From NCBI RefSeq assembly GCF_003172875.1, contig NZ_QGKM01000007.1, positions 1-64,000 on the forward strand: a stretch of 64,000 nt of DNA, written 5' to 3'. The stretch comes from Leucothrix pacifica (GTDB lineage Bacteria; Pseudomonadota; Gammaproteobacteria; Thiotrichales; Thiotrichaceae). The position numbers and the translations under genes are program-made. Positions 58,133 through 64,000 of the stretch are shown piece by piece. Each line of letters starts with the position of its first letter. The first letter of the stretch is position 1. A model generated the notes under the pieces. It was not told the DNA's origin, made no database searches, and worked only from the letters and a program-made list of their open reading frames with translations.

Positions 58133-58726
58133 ATGGCAGAACGTACCGCAACCATTGAGCGCGATACTTTGGAAACACAAATCACGGTCTCCGTGAACTT
58201 AGATGGCACCGGTAAGGCGCGATTTGATACAGATATCCCATTTCTGGACCACATGCTGGAACAAGTTGCCCGCCATGGCATGATTGACCTTGAAGTCACG
58301 GCAAAGGGTGATTTGCACATCGATGCACACCACACTGTTGAAGATATCGGTATTACTATGGGTCAGGCATTTGCTAAGGCTATCGGTAATAAGAAAGGCA
58401 TCCGTCGTTATGGTCACGCTTATGTGCCATTAGATGAAGCACTGTCACGTGTAGTGATCGATTTTTGTGGACGCCCTTCACTGATCGATACGGTTGACTA
58501 TAAGCGTAGCCACATCGGTACCTTCGATACAGACCTATTCCACGAATTCTTCCAGGGATTTGTTAACCACGCACAGGTTTCACTACACCTTGATAACCTA
58601 CGTGGCCGCAATGCTCACCATATCGCTGAAACAATCTTTAAAGCGTTTGGCCGCACATTACGTATGGCGACTGAGCACGACGCACGAATGCAAGGCATTC
58701 TCCCATCGACTAAAGGCGCGTTGTAA
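58133..58726 (+). CDS. hisB: imidazoleglycerol-phosphate dehydratase
   Basis: A 197-residue monofunctional HisB (dehydratase only), step 6 of histidine synthesis. Metal-binding motifs [27 protein letters not shown] and, later, [18 protein letters not shown] are intact. It lacks the histidinol-phosphatase half of the E. coli fusion. The start at [12 protein letters not shown] is preferred over upstream ATGs because GAAGG is 8-12 bases before it. First gene of the his-tat operon. Confidence 0.95.
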   Translation: MAERTATIERDTLETQITVSVNLDGTGKARFDTDIPFLDHMLEQVARHGMIDLEVTAKGDLHIDAHHTVEDIGITMGQAFAKAIGNKKGIRRYGHAYVPLDEALSRVVIDFCGRPSLIDTVDYKRSHIGTFDTDLFHEFFQGFVNHAQVSLHLDNLRGRNAHHIAETIFKAFGRTLRMATEHDARMQGILPSTKGAL

Positions 58727-58738
58727 GGGCTACGATTC

Positions 58739-59392
58739 ATGTCAATTATTGCGGTTGTAGATTACAACATGGGCAATCTGCGCTCGGTCACTCAGGCCTT
58801 GCAGCACGTTGCGCCTGCCAATACTGAAGTCAAAATCACCTCCAGCGCAGATGATGTGCTAAATGCTGACCGCGTGGTCTTCCCCGGCCAAGGCGCGGCA
58901 CGTGACTGTATGAGTGAGTTGCAGAAATGTGAGCTGATTGAGGTAGTCTCAGAAGCAGCAAAGACCAAACCGTTTCTCGGTATCTGTATGGGTATGCAAG
59001 TGCTGATGCAGCGAAGCGAAGAAAATGACGGTGTGGATTGCATGGGCATCTACAAGGGTCAGGTGCGCCATTTTGAAGGCGTGATTGGTCGTCGCGATGC
59101 AGCAGGTGAGCGTTTGAAAATCCCGCAGATGGGATGGAATCGTATCGAACATGCTCAGGATCATCCTTTGTGGAAAGGCATTGAGTCGGGTCGTCGTTTT
59201 TATTTCGTGCATAGCTACTTTGTAGAGCCGGACGATAAATCCATTATCGCCGGAACCACGGAATATGGCATCGAATACGCTAGTGCGATCGCTAAAGACA
59301 ATGTGTTCGCTATTCAGTCGCATCCCGAAAAAAGTGCGGATGACGGCCTGCAATTATTAAGAAACTTCACCCAATGGGATGGGCAAAGCTAA
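58739..59392 (+). CDS. hisH: imidazole glycerol phosphate synthase, glutamine amidotransferase subunit
   Basis: A 217-residue class I amidotransferase. The nucleophile Cys is in [13 protein letters not shown], and the catalytic His and Glu are in QSHPEKS near the end. It hydrolyses glutamine and feeds ammonia through HisF. Its TAA overlaps the hisA ATG by one base (TAATG), suggesting coupled translation. Confidence 0.97.
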   Translation: MSIIAVVDYNMGNLRSVTQALQHVAPANTEVKITSSADDVLNADRVVFPGQGAARDCMSELQKCELIEVVSEAAKTKPFLGICMGMQVLMQRSEENDGVDCMGIYKGQVRHFEGVIGRRDAAGERLKIPQMGWNRIEHAQDHPLWKGIESGRRFYFVHSYFVEPDDKSIIAGTTEYGIEYASAIAKDNVFAIQSHPEKSADDGLQLLRNFTQWDGQS

Positions 59393-60129
59393 TGTTATTG
59401 ATCCCCGCGATTGATTTAAAAGATGGAAAGTGTGTACGCCTGCGTCAGGGCTTGATGGATGATGTTACGGTGTTCTCTGATAACCCTGTTGATATGGCGA
59501 CACGCTGGGTAGATGCCGGTACTAAGCGTTTGCATCTTGTTGATTTGAACGGTGCTTTTGAAGGCAAGCCAGTCAACGGTGAAGTAGTTAAGGCGATTGC
59601 TCAGGCTTACCCTGATCTGCCGATCCAGATTGGTGGTGGTATCCGTGATGAAGAAACGGTGCAGGCTTATTTAGATGCAGGTGTTCAGTATTGCATAATC
59701 GGTACTAAAGCGGTTCAGGACCCACAGTTCGTGATTGATCTGTGTGCGAAATTCCCCGGTCATATCATCGTGGGCATTGATGCTAAGAATGGCATGGTTG
59801 CTACCGATGGTTGGGCTGAAGAATCAACCACCTCAGCGATTGATTTGGCACAGAAATTCGAAAAAGCTGGTGTGAGCGCCATTGTTTATACCGATATAGC
59901 GCGTGATGGCATGATGCAGGGTGTAAATATTGATGAGACCGTGCGACTAGCTGAAAGCATCTCTATTCCGGTCATCGCTTCTGGTGGTGTGACGAATATG
60001 GACGATATTAAAGGCTTATTAGAGGTTGAGTCTCGCGGTGTTAGCGGAACTATTCTGGGTCGCTCGATCTACGAGGGCACGATTGACCTGGCTGAAGCAC
60101 AACAATACGTAGACTCGGTGGCTAGCTAA
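59392..60129 (+). CDS. hisA: ProFAR isomerase
   Basis: A 245-residue half-barrel-repeat TIM-barrel enzyme that isomerises ProFAR to PRFAR. The phosphate-binding and catalytic segments are present: [19 protein letters not shown] with the catalytic Asp, [11 protein letters not shown], and [21 protein letters not shown] with the second catalytic Asp. The start overlaps the hisH stop; six codons of an upstream frame (MGWAKL) are inside hisH and are not part of HisA. Standard length. Confidence 0.97.
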   Translation: MLLIPAIDLKDGKCVRLRQGLMDDVTVFSDNPVDMATRWVDAGTKRLHLVDLNGAFEGKPVNGEVVKAIAQAYPDLPIQIGGGIRDEETVQAYLDAGVQYCIIGTKAVQDPQFVIDLCAKFPGHIIVGIDAKNGMVATDGWAEESTTSAIDLAQKFEKAGVSAIVYTDIARDGMMQGVNIDETVRLAESISIPVIASGGVTNMDDIKGLLEVESRGVSGTILGRSIYEGTIDLAEAQQYVDSVAS

Positions 60130-60902
60130 TGGGTCTGGCAAAACGCATTATCCCTTGCTTAGATGTTGATAATGGGCGAGTGGTTAAAGGCGTTAACTTC
60201 GTTAATATCCGCGATGCAGGTGATCCGGTTGAAGTCGCGGCGCGTTACAACCGCGAAGGTGCCGATGAGATTACCCTCCTTGATATTACTGCCAGCTCAG
60301 ATGATCGTGAAACGACCGTTCACATGGTAGAGAAAATCGCTTCTGAAGTGTTTATTCCGCTGACAGTGGGTGGCGGTATTCGCGAATTAGAAGATATTCG
60401 CCGTATGTTGAACGCAGGCGCGGACAAGGTATCAATCAACACAGCAGCCATCCATAACCCTGAATTAGTGCGTGAGGCGACCAACTACTTCGGTTCTCAG
60501 TGCATCGTGGTTGCTATCGACGCCAAGAAAGTCAGTGAAGAAGGCGAACCGGATCGTTGGGATATCTTTACCCATGGCGGACGTCGTGACACAGGTATCG
60601 ATGCCGTGGAATGGGCCAAGAAAATGGCTGACTACGGCGCGGGTGAATTACTCGTGACCAGTATGGATCGCGATGGAACAAAGGCAGGATTTAATCTTCC
60701 CTTAACAAAAGCCATCACCGATGCTGTTAATATTCCGGTGATAGCATCCGGCGGTGTGGGCAATTTACAGCACTTAGCCGATGGTGTAACACAGGGCGGC
60801 GCGGACGCAGTATTGGCCGCGAGTATTTTCCATTTCGCAGAATATACCGTCGGTGAAGCCAAGCAATATATGGCTGATCAGGGCATTGAGGTTCGGCTAT
60901 GA
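60129..60902 (+). CDS. hisF: imidazole glycerol phosphate synthase cyclase subunit
   Basis: A 257-residue TIM-barrel cyclase. The catalytic Asp pair lies in [18 protein letters not shown] and [17 protein letters not shown], with phosphate loops VGGGIRE and ASGGVGN. Works with HisH. Overlaps hisA by one base and hisE by four (ATGA), so translation is coupled along the block. Confidence 0.98.
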   Translation: MGLAKRIIPCLDVDNGRVVKGVNFVNIRDAGDPVEVAARYNREGADEITLLDITASSDDRETTVHMVEKIASEVFIPLTVGGGIRELEDIRRMLNAGADKVSINTAAIHNPELVREATNYFGSQCIVVAIDAKKVSEEGEPDRWDIFTHGGRRDTGIDAVEWAKKMADYGAGELLVTSMDRDGTKAGFNLPLTKAITDAVNIPVIASGGVGNLQHLADGVTQGGADAVLAASIFHFAEYTVGEAKQYMADQGIEVRL

Positions 60903-61222
60903 CACAAAATACACTGAGTGAAGTAGCGGCGGTTTTAGAAGCGCGTAAATCCGCAGCGCCTGATAGCTCTTATGTGGCGAAGCTTTACCACAAAGGCACC
61001 GATGCTATCTTGAAAAAGGTAGGTGAAGAGGCCACTGAAGTCGTCATGGCCGCTAAAGATGGCGAGCCTGACAAAATTGTCTATGAGGTAGCTGACTTGT
61101 GGTTTCACACCATGGTGCTTCTGGCAGAACAAAATTTACATCCCGATGCAGTGTTGGAGGAGCTCCAGCGCCGCTTTGGTACATCCGGACTGGTGGAAAA
61201 AGCCAGCCGTAAAAACGATTAA
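60899..61222 (+). CDS. hisE: phosphoribosyl-ATP pyrophosphatase
   Basis: A 107-residue all-helical MazG-like enzyme, step 2 of the pathway. The metal-binding [14 protein letters not shown] and [16 protein letters not shown] are present. It is a stand-alone HisE without the HisI cyclohydrolase domain. It directly follows hisF; in many relatives hisI lies between, but no such gene is here. 15 bp before tatA. Confidence 0.96.
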   Translation: MTQNTLSEVAAVLEARKSAAPDSSYVAKLYHKGTDAILKKVGEEATEVVMAAKDGEPDKIVYEVADLWFHTMVLLAEQNLHPDAVLEELQRRFGTSGLVEKASRKND

Positions 61223-61237
61223 TTAGGAGAGAAAATA

Positions 61238-61492
61238 ATGTTAGCTATTGGTATGCCTAGCGTAGCGTCACTGGTGATCATTCTGGTCATTGTATTAGTT
61301 TTGTTTGGTACTAAGCGTCTGCGTGATGCCGGTGGTGACCTCGGTGGAGCGATCAAAAACTTCAAGAAGTCCATGAGCGATGCTAAGAATGGCGTTGAGG
61401 ACAAGGTGGATGACGCTGTTGAGAAAGTAACAAAAGACGACCCAACGGTGATCGACGCAGAAGTAAAAGTGAAAGACCAAGACAAAGTTTAA
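61238..61492 (+). CDS. tatA: twin-arginine translocase subunit TatA
   Basis: An 84-residue subunit. A short N-terminal membrane helix ([17 protein letters not shown]) leads into the [22 protein letters not shown] amphipathic helix, the TatA hallmark, and an acidic tail. It polymerises into the transport pore for folded, cofactor-bearing proteins. A strong AGGAGA site precedes the start. The his-hisE-tatA link is common in proteobacteria. Confidence 0.95.
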   Translation: MLAIGMPSVASLVIILVIVLVLFGTKRLRDAGGDLGGAIKNFKKSMSDAKNGVEDKVDDAVEKVTKDDPTVIDAEVKVKDQDKV

Positions 61493-61516
61493 AACCCCTC
61501 TTAGACAGGTATTGCC

Positions 61517-61858
61517 ATGTTTGACGCAGGTTTTCTTGAAGTCCTTATTGTCGGCATAATTGCGTTGCTGGTAGTTGGTCCTGAGCGTTTACCCGGTGTT
61601 GCCCGAAAAGTGGGTAGCTGGATTGGTAAGGCGCGTGCGTTTGTGGACACCACCAAGGCGGACATTGAGCGTGAAATAAACGCCAGTGAAATGCGCGAGT
61701 TGTTGCAAAGCCAGAAAAAGGAAATTGATGAGCTGCGTAACCTGATGGACGATACCACTAAAGATCTTGGTCAGCAGGCAGCAGATGTCAAAAGCAGCAT
61801 TCAGTCCGGTATTGACGATGCTATGAAACCAGTCAGCAAAGCGAAACACGATGAGTAA
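61517..61858 (+). CDS. tatB: twin-arginine translocase subunit TatB
   Basis: A 113-residue protein with the TatB start MFDAGFLEVLIVGIIALLVVGPERLP, whose conserved Glu8 separates it from TatA, then a long amphipathic and coiled helix. Together with TatC it recognises RR signal peptides. Overlaps tatC by eight bases. Confidence 0.95.
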   Translation: MFDAGFLEVLIVGIIALLVVGPERLPGVARKVGSWIGKARAFVDTTKADIEREINASEMRELLQSQKKEIDELRNLMDDTTKDLGQQAADVKSSIQSGIDDAMKPVSKAKHDE

Positions 61859-63071
61859 TACTGAAACTAGCGCGGAAGATTCAAAACTAACGAGCTTTGT
61901 CTCACATCTGATCGAGTTGCGTGACCGTTTGCTGAGAATGGTGATTGCTGTAGGTGCTGTGTTTATCATCCTCGCGCCTTTCGCTAAACACGTCTATGAC
62001 ATCTTTGCAGCACCACTGACTAATACTGGCGTACAGATGATCAGTATCAGTGTGGCAGCGCCATTTCTGGTTCCCTACAAGCTCACCTTGATGCTGGCCT
62101 TCCTGATTGCACTACCCTATGTGTTTTATCAGGCATGGCAATTTATCGCACCGGGCTTATACAAGCATGAAAAGCGCTTAGTTGTTCCGCTGTTGGGTTC
62201 CAGTGTCATCTTATTCTATCTCGGGGTGCTGTTCGCGTACTTCGTACTGTTGAAAATGATGTTCACCGTGATTCCAATGTTCTTACCGGAATCAGCTGTC
62301 TACAGCCCGGACATTGGGGAATATCTCGACTTTGTGATGATGATGTTCATCGCCTTCGGTTTCAGTTTTGAAATGCCAATTGCCACTATTCTCCTCATTA
62401 GTACAGGTACTACCACCGCAGAAAGTCTTGCTAAGAAGCGCCCTTACGTGATTGTTGGTGCGTTTGTGGTTGGTATGATTCTGACCCCACCGGATGTGAT
62501 TTCTCAGATTCTGCTGGCTGTACCGATGTGGCTGCTGTTTGAGTTGGGCTTATTCCTGAGCAAGTTCTTTAACCAACGCATTAAAGAAGCCGGTGAAGCG
62601 CGTGAAACCATGAACAAAGAGGCTCGTGAAAAAGCGGACCTTGAAGCGCTAGAGGCAGGTGATGATAGTTTAGACCGCAGTCCGGCTAAAGCGGCGGGTG
62701 CAGTGGCAGGTACTGCAGCGGCGACCAGTATTGCCGATCAAGCGAATGCTTTGTGGTCTGACAGCGATGAGTCTGGTGAAGACTACACTGACGCTGAGGA
62801 GCAGCGTGCTTACGAAGCGTTTGAAGAGTATAATCCTCGCTCTGAAGAAGATCTGGATGCTGAACTGGATGCGATCGAAGCGGAAGAGTTTGCGGCAGAG
62901 CAGGCAGCATTGGATGCTGAGCTGGCTGGCAAAGTGACTGATTCAGAAGCGGAACTGATTGAAAAAGTCGAATCAGACATCGAAGAAGCAAAATCTGAAG
63001 ATGCTGCATTATCAACAGACACGGATGATCAATCTGAGTCTGATAAGTCCGGTGATGATAAGTCGTTATAA
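61851..63071 (+). CDS. tatC: twin-arginine translocase subunit TatC with acidic C-terminal extension
   Basis: A 406-residue protein. The first 250 residues are a complete TatC: the N-terminal LIELRDRLLRMV, six helices, and conserved YKLTLMLAFLIALPYVFYQAWQFIAPGLYKHEKR. E. coli TatC ends near 258. The remaining 150 residues are hydrophilic, Ala-rich near 275-300 and then very acidic (many Glu/Asp with few Lys), without a helix-breaking core I recognise. Such extensions occur in a few proteobacterial TatC proteins; their role is unknown. Last gene of the operon. Confidence 0.95.
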   Translation: MSNTETSAEDSKLTSFVSHLIELRDRLLRMVIAVGAVFIILAPFAKHVYDIFAAPLTNTGVQMISISVAAPFLVPYKLTLMLAFLIALPYVFYQAWQFIAPGLYKHEKRLVVPLLGSSVILFYLGVLFAYFVLLKMMFTVIPMFLPESAVYSPDIGEYLDFVMMMFIAFGFSFEMPIATILLISTGTTTAESLAKKRPYVIVGAFVVGMILTPPDVISQILLAVPMWLLFELGLFLSKFFNQRIKEAGEARETMNKEAREKADLEALEAGDDSLDRSPAKAAGAVAGTAAATSIADQANALWSDSDESGEDYTDAEEQRAYEAFEEYNPRSEEDLDAELDAIEAEEFAAEQAALDAELAGKVTDSEAELIEKVESDIEEAKSEDAALSTDTDDQSESDKSGDDKSL

Positions 63072-63081
63072 GTAACAACTG

Positions 63082-63117
63082 ACGACGATCAGGCTAAATA
63101 TCGCGCCTGGTCGTCGT
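63082..63117. terminator. bidirectional terminator between tatC and the ankyrin gene
   Basis: ACGACGATCAGGC (63082-63094) pairs with GCCTGGTCGTCGT (63105-63117), 13 pairs including one G-T, with a 10-base loop. A T-rich run follows a few bases later on the plus strand. It sits between converging genes and probably ends both. Confidence 0.75.
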
Positions 63118-63126
63118 GTTTGCATG

Positions 63127-64000
63127 TTATTTTTGCGCCTTGCACTCTCGTGAAGACAGCGCATGATTATCCAGTAACAGGTCAATCACCCTATCTCTGG
63201 CATTTCTGAATGCCAAATCCAGCGCCATCGTTCCAAAGCAAACCTTACCGTCCATCCCCAGATTGGGATTAGCGCCGTTTTTGATGAGTATGCGAACAAT
63301 TGGGTAATGATCCTGTTCGACAGCCATTTGTATGGCAGGGCGACCGATATAGCGATTTGGATCCGCTTTGTAGGCTAGTAACAGTGAGACCGCCCGAAAA
63401 TCTCCCATCATCGCTGCAATTGCGATTGGGAACTCTGCCTCTTTGCCATTAGCAGCCACATTAGGATTCGCCTTGTTCTGCAATAAGAATTCCAGAAAAG
63501 CATAATTGGTATCTTTCTGTTTGATCAGCAAGCTGAGTAAGCTTTCTTCACCTTTTGCTAAAAAGTACGGCTTTGCACCATGTTTCACTAACAGTCGTGC
63601 TAGTTTCAAATCATTCTTAATGGTCGCGATATACAGCGGTGAAGACAGCAACCAGGGCGGTTGTACGGCAAGATTAGCGCCTTCCTTAATTAGTGTCTCA
63701 ACCAAACGTATATCTTGCTTTTCGGTTGCACGAAGTAAGGCGAGTGACAGTTTGTTTTGGCGGTTACGTCCCACGCCGGCGTAATTGAGAGTGGGACAAT
63801 TTGATAAGAAGCGGTCACGCATTGTCAGACGACTTTGCACATCTTTGCTACTCATCGACTGGCACTCGCGATTCCAGCGTTGAAAGTCATTTGACCAGTT
63901 AGATCCCCGGAAACCACACAGGTTGAAAACATTTTGCTCTTGCTGGGCAACACTGCGTTTGGCGTAGTCAGTACATTCAACAGCATAGGTCTTGCCAGCA
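63127..64000 (-). CDS. ankyrin-repeat protein, N-terminus beyond window
   Basis: A minus-strand frame open from the window edge to a stop at 63127, at least 290 residues. The C-terminal half consists of about five ankyrin repeats (LSLALLRATEKQDIRLVETLIKEGANL; SPLYIATIKNDLKLARLLVKHGA; FPIAIAAMMGDFRAVSLLLAYKADPN; PAIQMAVEQDHYPIVRILIKNGANPN). An internal ATG at 63855 would give a 242-residue protein. The frame stays open upstream and encodes a Cys-rich motif, CTDYAKRSVAQQEQN then CGFRGSNWSND...WNREC, a small module seen as C-x-Y-A...W...C units in other bacterial proteins. The true start is therefore outside the window. Function unknown. Confidence 0.85.
   Translation of the reverse strand, partial: AGKTYAVECTDYAKRSVAQQEQNVFNLCGFRGSNWSNDFQRWNRECQSMSSKDVQSRLTMRDRFLSNCPTLNYAGVGRNRQNKLSLALLRATEKQDIRLVETLIKEGANLAVQPPWLLSSPLYIATIKNDLKLARLLVKHGAKPYFLAKGEESLLSLLIKQKDTNYAFLEFLLQNKANPNVAANGKEAEFPIAIAAMMGDFRAVSLLLAYKADPNRYIGRPAIQMAVEQDHYPIVRILIKNGANPNLGMDGKVCFGTMALDLAFRNARDRVIDLLLDNHALSSRECKAQK

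Overview
The window is chromosomal DNA of a free-living, aerobic Gram-negative bacterium, most likely a gammaproteobacterium. The gene order mnmE-yidC-rnpA-rpmH / oriC / dnaA-dnaN-recF-gyrB, an ahpC/ahpF/oxyR locus, srkA (yihE), pbpC with a YfhM-type alpha-2-macroglobulin, a his-tat operon and a type II secretion GspC all support this. Genus cannot be fixed by reading alone. A marine Thiotrichales-like lineage is my guess, held loosely. Coding density is high and base composition is even, with AT-rich stretches only at oriC and upstream of hisB.

Layout. 1-1523: a complete-looking IS5-type insertion sequence with matching terminal inverted repeats, followed by about 450 bp of decayed DNA (a possible IS66 scrap and an unassigned open fragment). 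1.98-3.7 kb: a DUF4143 ATPase and an EVE-domain protein. 3.8-9.9 kb: a compact catabolic locus, with a GntR regulator plus a PcaC-like protein diverging from an operon of DUF1185 (AA_synth) protein, alpha/beta hydrolase, flavin reductase, luciferase-like monooxygenase and aldehyde dehydrogenase. It follows the logic of the Rut pyrimidine ring-opening pathway but with different parts, and it is the best candidate here for an undescribed pathway. 9.9-14.2 kb: a transporter remnant, a membrane protein, and the peroxide-defence genes ahpF, ahpC and oxyR. 14.2-18.8 kb: a membrane/ion module (MscS channel, NhaP-type antiporter with a TrkA-N domain, DUF2254). 19-29.6 kb: accessory genes (ElaB/YqjD-YqjE-YqjK-like trio, DUF2202 protein, two EamA permeases, AraC-GyrI regulator, unknown membrane protein, SrkA kinase, AGE epimerase, AhpD-like protein, histidine phosphatase).

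29.7-40.1 kb: the replication-origin region. The rpmH-dnaA gap carries five matches to the DnaA box consensus and AT-rich DNA. A perfect parS palindrome lies inside recF, and a one-mismatch parS lies just beyond mnmE. yidD is missing between rnpA and yidC, and mnmG/rsmG/parAB do not follow mnmE. 40.2-47.1 kb: a DUF1287 lipoprotein with a very long basic linker, a redoxin, leuA diverging from an Lrp-family regulator, a truncated haemoglobin, a CoA-type Nudix hydrolase and rsmE. 47.2-57.5 kb: a lone gspC, then pbpC (with a 14-Gln microsatellite), a giant alpha-2-macroglobulin lipoprotein and a 3D-domain protein. 58.1-63.1 kb: hisB-hisH-hisA-hisF-hisE-tatA-tatB-tatC as one tight operon; hisI is absent from it and TatC has a long acidic tail. 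The last gene, an ankyrin-repeat protein read on the minus strand, runs off the right edge.

No tRNA, rRNA, CRISPR array, prophage or obvious defence island was found.
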